Positions 1 through 7,125 are shown, counted from the stretch's first letter. The stretch: DNA of 8,826 bases from Bacillota bacterium (GCA_019137115.1 JAGVSV010000307.1:1-8826); one strand, 5' to 3'. The notes: generated by a model from the sequence alone, not told the origin. Numbers and translations are program-made.

Positions 1-7
1 TCCTCCT
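1..7 (-). promoter_or_regulatory. Shine-Dalgarno of a gene beyond the left edge
   Basis: On the minus strand the bases after the TAA stop of the FAD flavoprotein gene read C-AGGAGGA up to the edge of the window. This is a strong anti-16S match lying 1-2 nt after a stop codon, as at the other tight junctions of this operon. It implies that a further co-transcribed gene starts within about 5-10 bases outside the window. No coding sequence of that gene is visible, so its function is unknown. Confidence 0.7.
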
Positions 8-8
8 G

Positions 9-1853
9 TTAATCTTGCTTGTTGCGTTCGCGCCACTGGCGCCATACATTCTCAAACCACAGATCGCTCTCGGGGATCGGGGTGGCTTCCCGCATGGTGG
101 ACACAACCCCATCGACCGCAAGCTGCGTTTGTACGATGTGGTTGCCGTCCGGCACAGCCGCCCGCGGGTACACCATGGCGGTGCCCGGCAACCCTTGTTG
201 GGCGGCCAACAGCATCGCGTCCACGCACGCCAACTGCGTGCGCATCTGGTCGCGTGCGGTGAGCCAGGCTGCGGGCCGTCCGGTGGGGCACGTCCACTGG
301 TTTACTTCGCGCAGCATCTGTGCAAGCTCATTTTTCAGCGCCCGCATGCCCTCCACATCCCGTAAAAACGCGGCGTGGCGGCTCATGGCGGCGCGGAAGT
401 GCGCGGCAACGTCTCCGATCGGGCGCCCGCCTTCCGTCAGGGCATCTAGCATGCCCGCCAGCGCCCGTACGGCTGCATCGCCAGAATAGGCTTGCTCCCC
501 CTTGGGCTGGCGCGCGATGTGTTCGGCCGCGCGCTGCGCGCCCACCTGCGTGGCGTTCAGCGCGCTGCCTCCCGGCCTGCGCACGCCGAACGTCCCCGCG
601 CACTCCCCCACCGCGTACAGGCCAGGCAATGTCGTTTGCCAGTCCGCGTCCACCATCAGCCCGCCGTTGAGGTGCTGTGCGCACACCGCGATGGGCAGCA
701 GTTGGGCAGCTAGGTCAATACCGTTGTCGCGGTACAGCGCCACCGCCGGCGCGTTCATGTGCAGCAGCCGGTCAATGGGCGTGTCCTGCACCGACCCGGA
801 GGACACCAGATACTGGCGCGGCACGTCGGACAGCGCCTCACCGCCCGGCTTCCATCCCCGCGGGTTGTGCCGGTAGTCCAGGTACACCGTGCGCCCCTTT
901 TCGTGCATCTCGCGGTGCACCAACAAATCCACCTGGGAGGACCCTTTTGCCTTGGCGGCGTCAAACGGCCACTCATACCCCTTCAAAAAGGTCATGTCCA
1001 TCGCGCGCTGTTCGCCCAGCGCGTCAGCCAGGAACTCAAACGCATTCCCTTCCGCGTCCACCGATACATAGCGGGGGATCACCTGCTGGTAGCTGCCCGA
1101 TACGTTCCAGCGGAACCCCAGCGATGCCAGCCCGTACTGCCATTGGTGCAGGTTAGCGGCCACCGCGCCGGCTTGCAGCGCCAGCCCCAGCATGCCGGAC
1201 TGGCTTTCGGGGTACACGCTGTCGCGGTAGCAGTAGGCCGCGCCGCCGGTCGCCAGCACCACCTGATCAGCGCGGATTTCGACCAGGCCGTGGCCGTCCT
1301 CGCTTTGCCGATCGGTGTCCACCGCGATCAGACCGCACACGCGTCCCTCATGAACGATAAGCTCCACTGCGCACAGGTGCTCCAGCACCCGCACGCCGCT
1401 TGCAAGGCCCGCCTTTTCCAGCGCCCTTGCCATGTACTGGCTGGTCAGCGGCCCTGCGCTGGTGGCGCGTCGCCGCTGGTCGTGGTCGGTCTGATAGCCG
1501 GCGTACTGCCCGTACGCATCCGTGGGGAAGGGCACGCCCAGCTCGCACAGGTTTAAAAACCCGCGCGCGGAGCCTGCGGCCATGCACAGCGCGATCTCCC
1601 CATCCATGCCGCCGCCCCGATACAGGTCGCGCGCCATTTCGCCCACGCTGTCGTTTTCAAAGCCCGCCAGCGATAACTTGTAGTATGTCTGCTTGTCACT
1701 GCCGGTGTTGTGGCTGGTGCCGTCGCGCAATGCCTGCGTAACCAACAGCACATCCACGCCCAACTGTTTTAGCCGCAAAGCCGTTGCCCAGCCCGCGCAG
1801 CCGGAGCCCACCACGCATGCCTGCGTTTGATGTACCTGATGTCCACTTCCCAT
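9..1853 (-). CDS. FAD-dependent oxidoreductase, FAD_binding_2 (fumarate reductase/succinate dehydrogenase flavoprotein-like)
   Basis: Cytoplasmic flavoprotein of 614 aa. It has a dinucleotide-binding GSGCAG motif at residues 16-21, the second FAD contact ATGG at 201-204, the substrate-side QHLNGG at 393-398, and the C-terminal FAD motif GLYAVGEC at 411-418 followed by RRPGGSALN at 425-433. This is the layout of fumarate reductase and L-aspartate oxidase flavoproteins, followed by a C-terminal helical region. His48, in TSHN, lines up by eye with the histidine that carries covalent FAD in FrdA/SdhA. The conserved proton-shuttling Arg of dicarboxylate enzymes (the PRD motif) seems absent: the matching stretch near 305-307 reads Ser-Ser-Gln. 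A simple fumarate/succinate reaction is therefore doubtful and the substrate is unknown. There is no signal peptide and no N-terminal FMN or Fe-S domain. The ATG start at 1853 is preferred over the in-frame GTG at 1856 because AGGAGG lies 5 nt before the ATG. It overlaps the SDR stop as TGATG, so translation is probably coupled. Family confidence is high, reaction confidence low. Confidence 0.9.
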   Translation of the reverse strand: MGSGHQVHQTQACVVGSGCAGWATALRLKQLGVDVLLVTQALRDGTSHNTGSDKQTYYKLSLAGFENDSVGEMARDLYRGGGMDGEIALCMAAGSARGFLNLCELGVPFPTDAYGQYAGYQTDHDQRRRATSAGPLTSQYMARALEKAGLASGVRVLEHLCAVELIVHEGRVCGLIAVDTDRQSEDGHGLVEIRADQVVLATGGAAYCYRDSVYPESQSGMLGLALQAGAVAANLHQWQYGLASLGFRWNVSGSYQQVIPRYVSVDAEGNAFEFLADALGEQRAMDMTFLKGYEWPFDAAKAKGSSQVDLLVHREMHEKGRTVYLDYRHNPRGWKPGGEALSDVPRQYLVSSGSVQDTPIDRLLHMNAPAVALYRDNGIDLAAQLLPIAVCAQHLNGGLMVDADWQTTLPGLYAVGECAGTFGVRRPGGSALNATQVGAQRAAEHIARQPKGEQAYSGDAAVRALAGMLDALTEGGRPIGDVAAHFRAAMSRHAAFLRDVEGMRALKNELAQMLREVNQWTCPTGRPAAWLTARDQMRTQLACVDAMLLAAQQGLPGTAMVYPRAAVPDGNHIVQTQLAVDGVVSTMREATPIPESDLWFENVWRQWRERNKQD

Positions 1854-2626
1854 CACAGCCTCCTGATGTGGAAGCCGCCGTCGCCGTTGAGCACCGTGCC
1901 GGTGGCAAAATCCAGCTGTCCGGACACCGCGGCCAGCACGCAGCCGGCGATATCCTCCGGCTCGCCCATGCGGGGCACGGGGGTCAGGCCTTCGGCGATC
2001 TGCTCCTCATAGCGCTGGGCGACCGGCGCGGTCATGTCGGTTCGTACAATGCCCGGGCGCACCTCAAACACGGGGATGCCGTGCCGGGCCAGGCGGGTGG
2101 CGAACAGCTGCGTCACCATGCCCACGCCGGCTTTGCTGATGCAGTATTCGCCCCGGTTGAGCGATACCGTATACGCGGAGATGGAGCCGATGTTGACAAT
2201 GCGCGGGCAATAGTCTTTCGGGTTGGCATCAAGCCCGGCGATCATCTCGCGCGCGGCGAGCTGGCACAGGAAGAACGTCCCCTTTAAGTTGATGTCCAGC
2301 ACGCGGTCAAAACTCTCTTCCGTGGTGTCCAGCACATCCATGCGCGTGGTGGGAGCCACTCCTGCGTTGTTGACCAGCACGTCCAGGCGGCCATAGCGCT
2401 GGATGATTTCGGCGATCAGCGCGCGGCGGTCGGCGTCACTTGACACGTCACAGCGCACATAGGTGGCCGTCAGCCCCTCTTTTCCAAACTGGGCCAGTGC
2501 CTGGTCGCCTTCCTGCGATGTGCCGGACACCACCACGCGGTACCCCGCGCGCCCCAGCGCCAGCGCGATGCCCAGGCCGATGCCCCGGCGGGAGCCGGTA
2601 ACCACCGCTACACGTTGCGCGCTCAT
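1853..2626 (-). CDS. Short-chain dehydrogenase/reductase (classical SDR, FabG-like)
   Basis: A 257-aa classical SDR, the usual length for the family, expected to carry out NAD(P)-linked oxidation of a hydroxyl or reduction of a ketone in the cytoplasm. Visible motifs are the cofactor-binding TGSRRGIG at residues 10-17, Asp60 near the adenine pocket, NNAG at 86-89, and a complete catalytic tetrad Asn113, Ser148, Tyr161, Lys165 (YCISK). The C-terminal end has the common pattern of Gly-Glu-Pro-Glu-Asp-Ile near 221 and a GDGG close to the terminus. Arg14 inside the glycine-rich loop and the lack of an acidic residue after the second strand (VVVSGTS) suggest NADP(H), as inference. The ATG at 2626 overlaps the stop of the preceding OYE gene as ATGA and is preceded by GGAAAGGA; the reading frame extends further upstream, but only inside the OYE gene. 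The context suggests an enzyme acting on the imported solute rather than fatty acid synthesis, because no fab genes are near. The exact substrate is unknown. Confidence 0.92.
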   Translation of the reverse strand: MSAQRVAVVTGSRRGIGLGIALALGRAGYRVVVSGTSQEGDQALAQFGKEGLTATYVRCDVSSDADRRALIAEIIQRYGRLDVLVNNAGVAPTTRMDVLDTTEESFDRVLDINLKGTFFLCQLAAREMIAGLDANPKDYCPRIVNIGSISAYTVSLNRGEYCISKAGVGMVTQLFATRLARHGIPVFEVRPGIVRTDMTAPVAQRYEEQIAEGLTPVPRMGEPEDIAGCVLAAVSGQLDFATGTVLNGDGGFHIRRL

Positions 2627-3951
2627 GCTTTGTCCTTTCCTTTCAGTTCCACATATAGCGGCGCGTATACCTTGCTGTCGCGCACCGGGCAGCCCGATGT
2701 GCTGCCGCGCATCAGCTCGCTGCACTTGGAGCAGCTTAAGCAGCTGGCGCGCGGGTTCATTCGCCCCTCGGTCAGCAGGTCGCGCGCAAAGGTGGGATAG
2801 GCAAACGCCTCGCGCCCGTAGCCGATCAGGTCGGCATGGTTGCCTTCCAGCATCCCGGCTGCCAGGTACGGCGAAAGTGCGCGCAGGTAGCTGTTACCGG
2901 AGGACAAAAGGGTAATGCCCGGCACGCCGGCCTTGATCGCCTGGGTGCAGCGCACGATGCGCGCCACGCCCTTGAGCGGATGCTCCGGCGAGGGTACCGG
3001 CCCGTCATCATACGGCCGATTGATGTGCGGGTTGAAATAGGGGTTGCCAATCGTCAGGTTGATCAGCTGCATGCCGAGCTCCCCGTGCAGCGTGCGGATC
3101 AGTCGGATGGACTCGGTCAAATCCTCCTCCACAGCGCCCTCGCTTGTGCCAAAGCCCCAGGGGAACGGCAGGCCGTCATAGCCGTTGATGCGCGTGGTGA
3201 GGATGAAATCGCCCGACACCGCCGCCTTTGCCGCGCGAACGGCATCCAGGTACAGCCTTGTGCGGTTTTCATAGCTGCCGCCATATTTACCCTCGCGCGT
3301 GTGCGCGCCCAGCAGTTCATTGATCAGGTACCCGTGGCAGGCTTTGATGTCCGCGCCGTCAAACCCGGCTTCCTGGGCAAGTTTGGCGGCCGCGGCATAC
3401 TGCGCCGGCAGCGTTTCCAGGTATGCGTCCGTCACGATGCGCTGGTCATCCAGCGGGTTGTCCTTGTCATAGATCGCGTTGTGCCGCGCCGCCATCGGCT
3501 CCGGCACGCCGCGGGGCTTGGAATACCGGCCCGAATGCGTCAGCTGGATCAAAATCATCGGCGCAAAGCCATATGCCTTGATCGAAGATTCGCGCATGTC
3601 CTCCAACAGTTGCTTGTACCTGCCCAGGTTTTCCCGGGTCAGCATCAGCTGCCGCGCGTTGGCGCGGCCTTCGGGCACAACCGCTGTGGCTTCAAACCAG
3701 ATCAGCCCCGCGCCGCTTTCCGCAAAGCGGTGGTACCGCCGGATGGTCAGCTCGCCGGGCGAGGAATCCGGCGCGCCGTCGCAGCCCTCCATCGGCTGGA
3801 TCGCCAGCCGGTTTGACAGGGCAAATCCGCCCACTGTCAACGGTTGTCCCAGCAGCGACACCTGCTCGGACAGGGGCAGCGAAAGCCCCAGTTTGTTCAG
3901 CCGCTCCTGCAGCTGCGGAAGGGTGGAAAGCGTCATTTTCTCATACATCAT
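2623..3951 (-). CDS. NADH:flavin oxidoreductase / Old Yellow Enzyme family with C-terminal cysteine cluster
   Basis: A 442-aa FMN-dependent TIM-barrel oxidoreductase of the OYE/2,4-dienoyl-CoA reductase group, expected to reduce an activated C=C bond or a related conjugated system in the cytoplasm. Visible signatures are SNRLAIQPMEG near 46-56, IQLTHSGR at 135-142, the substrate-pocket strand DIKACHGYL at 201-209, KYGGSYENR at 222-230, Arg254, and the phosphate-binding region GYGREAFAYP at 377-386. Four cysteines at 404, 407, 410 and 421 form a C-x2-C-x2-C-x10-C group where dienoyl-CoA reductases hold a 4Fe-4S cluster. The protein ends about 20 residues later, so the large FAD/NAD domain of FadH or BaiCD is missing and electrons must come from NAD(P)H directly or from a partner. 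Lys203 takes the place of the first histidine of the usual H-x-x-H/N pair, while His206 is kept. The ATG at 3951 has AAGGAG 8 nt upstream. The gene starts 27 nt after the second permease and overlaps the SDR by 4 nt. The substrate is unknown. Confidence 0.9.
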   Translation of the reverse strand: MMYEKMTLSTLPQLQERLNKLGLSLPLSEQVSLLGQPLTVGGFALSNRLAIQPMEGCDGAPDSSPGELTIRRYHRFAESGAGLIWFEATAVVPEGRANARQLMLTRENLGRYKQLLEDMRESSIKAYGFAPMILIQLTHSGRYSKPRGVPEPMAARHNAIYDKDNPLDDQRIVTDAYLETLPAQYAAAAKLAQEAGFDGADIKACHGYLINELLGAHTREGKYGGSYENRTRLYLDAVRAAKAAVSGDFILTTRINGYDGLPFPWGFGTSEGAVEEDLTESIRLIRTLHGELGMQLINLTIGNPYFNPHINRPYDDGPVPSPEHPLKGVARIVRCTQAIKAGVPGITLLSSGNSYLRALSPYLAAGMLEGNHADLIGYGREAFAYPTFARDLLTEGRMNPRASCLSCSKCSELMRGSTSGCPVRDSKVYAPLYVELKGKDKA

Positions 3952-3978
3952 TGGCAGGACTCCTTCGGTTCGGGCGCT

Positions 3979-4827
3979 TTATCCTTTCAGGCCCGTTGTT
4001 GCGATGCCCTCCACCAGATACCGCTGGAAGGCAACAAAGATGACAAACACCGGCACCAGCGATAGCACCGACATGGCGAACATCGCGCCATAGTCGCTTA
4101 CGCTGGCGGGGTCGGAAAACAGCTTGAGGGCGATGGACACCGGGTATTTCTTGGCCGTTCTGATATACAGCAGTGGGCTTAGGTAATCCTCCCAACGCCA
4201 GTAGAACGAAAAGATCATCGACGTGATCATCGCCGGCCAGATCAATGGAATCATGATGCGCAAAAAGATGCCCACCCGGCCGCAGCCGTCAATGGTGGCT
4301 GATTCATCCAACTCAATCGGGATGCCCTGGATGAACTGCATGTTCAGGAAGATGAAGAACGCCTGGCCGCAGAAAGCCGGCACGATGATGGGCAGATAGG
4401 TGTCCGTCCAGCCCAGTTTGTTGAACAGGATATACTGCGGGATCATCAGCACCTGCATGGGCAGCAGCATCGTGATGATCATGCAGGTAAACCACAGCTT
4501 GGACAGCCGGAACCTGACTCTGGCAAAGCCGAACGCCGCCATGGCGGAGGTGATGACCACGCCGATGGTGGCCGGGATGACCAGCTTGAAGGAGTTGGCA
4601 AAGAAGGTGCCGAACGTGTTGTTGCCAAAGCCGCGCCAGCCGTTTGCATAGTTGGCGAACACCACCCGGCGTGGGATCAGCGAGTAGGCGTCCGTAAAGA
4701 TGTCCGCGTGCGGCTTAAACGAGCTGGCCATCATCCACAGCACCGGATAGATCATCAGAAATCCGAACAGGATTACGAAAAAATGGTAAGCAAAGGTTGT
4801 CAGGGCGCGCTTGGTTTTCCTGTTCAT
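3979..4827 (-). CDS. Carbohydrate ABC transporter permease, MalG/AraQ-like (CUT1)
   Basis: Inner-membrane permease of 282 aa, typical for the MalG/UgpE/AraQ branch. It begins with a basic cytoplasmic stretch and a first membrane segment near residues 12-33 (ending in YPVLWMMASSFKP, common in this branch). It has about six hydrophobic segments and an EAA-loop for the transport ATPase at 175-194, here reading ESATIDG with the conserved Gly181 and Pro194. The protein ends with the short LVEGIATTGLKG tail common in MalG homologues. It should pair with the permease encoded just upstream to form the translocation pore for the solute captured by the binding protein. The ATG at 4827 overlaps the preceding stop as ATGA. 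Its own ribosome binding site is weak (AAGGGG about 9 nt away), so translational coupling is likely. Family assignment is firm; the transported substrate is not identifiable. Confidence 0.95.
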   Translation of the reverse strand: MNRKTKRALTTFAYHFFVILFGFLMIYPVLWMMASSFKPHADIFTDAYSLIPRRVVFANYANGWRGFGNNTFGTFFANSFKLVIPATIGVVITSAMAAFGFARVRFRLSKLWFTCMIITMLLPMQVLMIPQYILFNKLGWTDTYLPIIVPAFCGQAFFIFLNMQFIQGIPIELDESATIDGCGRVGIFLRIMIPLIWPAMITSMIFSFYWRWEDYLSPLLYIRTAKKYPVSIALKLFSDPASVSDYGAMFAMSVLSLVPVFVIFVAFQRYLVEGIATTGLKG

Positions 4828-5759
4828 TTGTTGGCCCCTTTGCTTTCATAGAACACCCAGTAGTTGGATGTCTTGAAGATGATGCCGGTCAACAGGGCCA
4901 TGAACAGCAGCATGATCCAGGCCAGCGCGGAGGCGTACCCCATCTCGTTAAACGAGAAGCCCTTCAGATAGATATACAGCACATAGAACAGCGTGCGGTC
5001 CATCGGCCCGCCGTTGGTGATCAGCAAGGCTTGCGTAAACGACAGGAAGCCGCTGATGGTCTGCATCAGGAAGTTAAAAAAGATGACCGATGACAGCGAG
5101 GGGATGGTGATCCGGAAAAACTGGGCGATCGGCCCTGCGCCGTCGATGGCGGCCGCTTCATACAGCTGCGCCGGGATCTGCTTGAGGCCGGCCAGGAAGA
5201 TCAGCATAGGCGAGCCGAACTGCCACACCGCCAGCACAATCAGCGTGCCCAGCGCGGTGGAGGGCGTGGTCGTCCAGCTGCGCGCTGCCGCCGGCGCCAT
5301 GGCGCCGATGGCCAGCAAAAAGGAGTTCAGCACGCCGTTGCGCCCGAACAGCTGTTTCCACATGACCGCCACGGCCACCGACCCGCCCACCACCGAGGGG
5401 ATGTAGTATACCGCGCGGTACACCGAAACGCCCCGCCTGGGCACGCGGAACAGCATCGCCACAAACAGCGCAAACGCCAGCCGAAGCGGCACATAGATCA
5501 GCACATAGGTGACCGTGACGTTGACCGCCTTGTAAAACCGGACATCGTTGGTAAAAATCGTGATGTAGTTCTGAAACCCAACCCAGGTGGGCGAGCCGAT
5601 CAGGTCGTAGTTGGTGAACGAATAGTAGAGACTCATCGCGATCGGGACGATTGTGAACACAATGAACCCGATCAGCCATGGGCCGATGAACAGGTAGCCC
5701 GCGATGTTGTTGGTTTCCAGCGAGCGCTTTCTTCTTCTGGTCAGGGTTTTCTGCGGCAT
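4824..5759 (-). CDS. Carbohydrate ABC transporter permease, MalF/UgpA-like (CUT1)
   Basis: Inner-membrane permease of 311 aa with the MalF/UgpA arrangement: a basic N-terminus (TLTRRRKRSLE), a first membrane segment at about 20-47 ending in SLYYSFTNYD, about six segments in all, and a good EAA-loop at 201-220 (EAAAIDGAG with Pro220) that docks the nucleotide-binding subunit. It lacks the large extra periplasmic loop and extra helices of E. coli MalF, as is usual in Gram-positive sugar transporters. The ATG at 5759 was chosen because AGGAGG lies 7 nt upstream; the frame stays open to 5810, but that would put 17 residues into a strong RNA hairpin. It lies 88 nt after the binding-protein gene with the hairpin in between, and overlaps the next permease by 4 nt. 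No ATPase gene is in the window; a shared MsmX/UgpC-type ATPase elsewhere is likely, by analogy with other Firmicutes. Confidence 0.95.
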   Translation of the reverse strand: MPQKTLTRRRKRSLETNNIAGYLFIGPWLIGFIVFTIVPIAMSLYYSFTNYDLIGSPTWVGFQNYITIFTNDVRFYKAVNVTVTYVLIYVPLRLAFALFVAMLFRVPRRGVSVYRAVYYIPSVVGGSVAVAVMWKQLFGRNGVLNSFLLAIGAMAPAAARSWTTTPSTALGTLIVLAVWQFGSPMLIFLAGLKQIPAQLYEAAAIDGAGPIAQFFRITIPSLSSVIFFNFLMQTISGFLSFTQALLITNGGPMDRTLFYVLYIYLKGFSFNEMGYASALAWIMLLFMALLTGIIFKTSNYWVFYESKGANK

Positions 5760-5764
5760 GCCCT

Positions 5765-5773
5765 CCACCTCCT
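5765..5773 (-). promoter_or_regulatory. Ribosome binding site deciding the first permease start
   Basis: The minus strand reads AGGAGGTGG, then AGGGC, then ATG at 5759, which gives a near-perfect Shine-Dalgarno sequence at normal spacing. It lies 8 bases downstream of the base of the intercistronic hairpin, so it should be accessible when the hairpin is folded. It fixes the start at 5759 rather than at the earlier in-frame codon at 5810. Confidence 0.8.
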
Positions 5774-5780
5774 GAAGGAT

Positions 5781-5818
5781 AAAACCTAGGGGGCCGTGCC
5801 GGAGCGGCACGGCCCCCT
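5781..5818 (-). terminator. Intercistronic GC-rich hairpin, partial terminator or mRNA-stabilising stem
   Basis: A perfect 13-bp inverted repeat pairs 5788-5800 with 5806-5818 around a 5-nt loop. On the minus strand the stem is followed by AGG and then four T residues (5784-5781). The T run is short and displaced by 3 nt, so full termination is unlikely. A stem of this kind between a binding-protein gene and its permease genes commonly allows more binding protein than membrane protein, either by partial termination or by protecting the upstream message from 3' decay. The structure is seen directly; which of the two effects applies is inference. Confidence 0.65.
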
Positions 5819-5847
5819 GTAGGCTTGAGCGTGAATCCGTGAAGGGC

Positions 5848-7125
5848 TTACTTGTTGGCCAGCAGATCGTTGGCCTTGGGGATGAACTCCTTGGCCGCGG
5901 CTTCCGGCGTCATTTCGCCAAAGCACACATTTTGATCATAGGTTTTGAGCAGATCATACACCTCGCTGTGGCCGGCAGGCTCGGGCGGGCTGATCTGGTC
6001 GGCATACTTGGCTGCCACGCCCAAGAAATCAAACACGATGGCATCCACTTCGGACAGCTTGGGCTTGAGCTCCTCGCGGATCTTGGACGAGATCGGCACG
6101 CCGCGTTCCGCCAAAAGGATGTCGTTGCACTCCACCGAGTTGGTGATGAAATCCAGGAATTTGACCGCGATGTCCTTGTGTGCGCTGTGCGCGGACACCG
6201 AGAAGAACTGCGAAGGCTTGATGTACTGCCCGTTCATGACCTGGTCATCGGCCACCGGCATGATGTTGCCAGCCAGCGGCCGGCCGCTCGCGTTGACGGC
6301 GCTGATCAGCTGGTTGGAGTTGGTTTCCATCATCACCGACTGTTTGGTGACGATCAGGTTCATCTCCGGCGATACGCCCATTTCCAGGCGCAGGTCCATC
6401 GGCGGGATCAGGGCTTCGTCGGTCAGGTCCTTTTCAAACTGGAAGCACCAGGTGAGCAGCGCCTCGTCAAAGCCGAGTGATTTGCCATCCTCCGCGTAGA
6501 AGTGCCCGCCCAGCTGCCGCACCCGATGGGTGATCAGGTTGTAGATCTGGTTGGTGACAACATCGGCAGAGGGGTATACGCCGTCCGGCAGCACCGCGCG
6601 CAGCTCGCGCAGGAAGGCCACATAGTCCTCCCAGGTGTAACCAGGCTGCAGCATTTCGATGCCCAGCTCGTTGAGCCACACCGCGTCATACACCTGCATC
6701 AGGGAATTGGTGCCCAGGTTCAAGCCGTACAGCTTGTCGCCCAGCATGCCGCCTGTCCAGAAGGCAGGGTCGCTGTCACTCAGGTTCAGCGCGCCGCTGT
6801 CCACATAGGGCGACAGGTTTTCCAACAGCCCCTTGTCGGCATACTGGCGGATATACTGCAGGTCCTGCTGCATAATGTCCGGCAGCTGCTCGGCCGCCAT
6901 CAGCGTGGCCATGCGGATCCAGTAGTCGTTCCAGGACATGTACTCCGGCTCAATCGTCACGCCGGGGTTTTGTGATTCAAACAGCTTGATCGCTTCGATG
7001 GTGCGGTCGTGCCGGGTCTGGGATCCCCACCAGGAGATGCGCAAGGTAACCTGTTCCTGCGCGTGCGCGGGCATGACCCCGATGGCAAGCGTCAGGACGA
7101 GTGCGAACACCAACAGTTTTTTCAT
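5848..7125 (-). CDS. Extracellular sugar-binding protein, family 1 (CUT1 ABC transporter)
   Basis: A 425-aa solute-binding protein, the usual length of the MalE/UgpB-like family 1 group. The N-terminus is a Sec signal peptide: MKK, then a hydrophobic core to about residue 18, then PAHA with likely signal peptidase I cleavage after residue 22. There is no cysteine near the cleavage site, so it is not a typical lipoprotein as most Gram-positive binding proteins are. The mature part starts with LRISWWGSQ (family 1 first strand, two Trp at 32-33), followed by a helix and NPGVTIEPEYMSWNDYWIRM, typical of this family. It should capture a carbohydrate-like ligand outside the cytoplasmic membrane and deliver it to the two permeases encoded next. 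The ATG at 7125 has AAGGAGGA 5 nt upstream. It is the first gene of the operon, about 26 nt from the predicted transcript start. The ligand cannot be told from the sequence. Confidence 0.95.
   Translation of the reverse strand: MKKLLVFALVLTLAIGVMPAHAQEQVTLRISWWGSQTRHDRTIEAIKLFESQNPGVTIEPEYMSWNDYWIRMATLMAAEQLPDIMQQDLQYIRQYADKGLLENLSPYVDSGALNLSDSDPAFWTGGMLGDKLYGLNLGTNSLMQVYDAVWLNELGIEMLQPGYTWEDYVAFLRELRAVLPDGVYPSADVVTNQIYNLITHRVRQLGGHFYAEDGKSLGFDEALLTWCFQFEKDLTDEALIPPMDLRLEMGVSPEMNLIVTKQSVMMETNSNQLISAVNASGRPLAGNIMPVADDQVMNGQYIKPSQFFSVSAHSAHKDIAVKFLDFITNSVECNDILLAERGVPISSKIREELKPKLSEVDAIVFDFLGVAAKYADQISPPEPAGHSEVYDLLKTYDQNVCFGEMTPEAAAKEFIPKANDLLANK

Noticed and set aside
759..1556. Plus-strand open frame of 265 codons opposite the FAD flavoprotein
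   Set aside because: Low-complexity His/Arg/Gln/Ala-rich translation without motifs; a shadow of the minus-strand gene. The same applies to plus-strand frames at 1784-2287, 5839-6480, 6502-6975 and 7488-8105.
1854..1856. GTG start for the FAD flavoprotein
   Set aside because: The spacing to AGGAGG is only 2 nt; the ATG three bases later has a normal 5-nt spacing.
2627..2725. 33-residue N-terminal extension of the SDR
   Set aside because: It lies inside the OYE gene. The start at 2626 puts the cofactor motif at residue 10 as usual for the family and has GGAAAGGA upstream.
2836..3816. Long open frame on the plus strand (326 codons) opposite the OYE gene
   Set aside because: It mirrors the GC-rich third codon positions of the opposite gene, has no recognisable domain or membrane pattern, and the minus-strand protein is clearly a real enzyme.
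9..3951. Bile acid or steroid transformation cluster (Bai-like or KstD-like)
   Set aside because: OYE plus SDR plus FAD flavoprotein recalls such clusters, but the linked transporter is a CUT1 carbohydrate importer, the OYE lacks the BaiCD C-terminal domain, and no CoA ligase or 7-alpha-dehydratase is visible.
5760..5810. 17-residue extension of the first permease
   Set aside because: It starts inside the perfect hairpin, and a strong ribosome binding site fixes the start at 5759.
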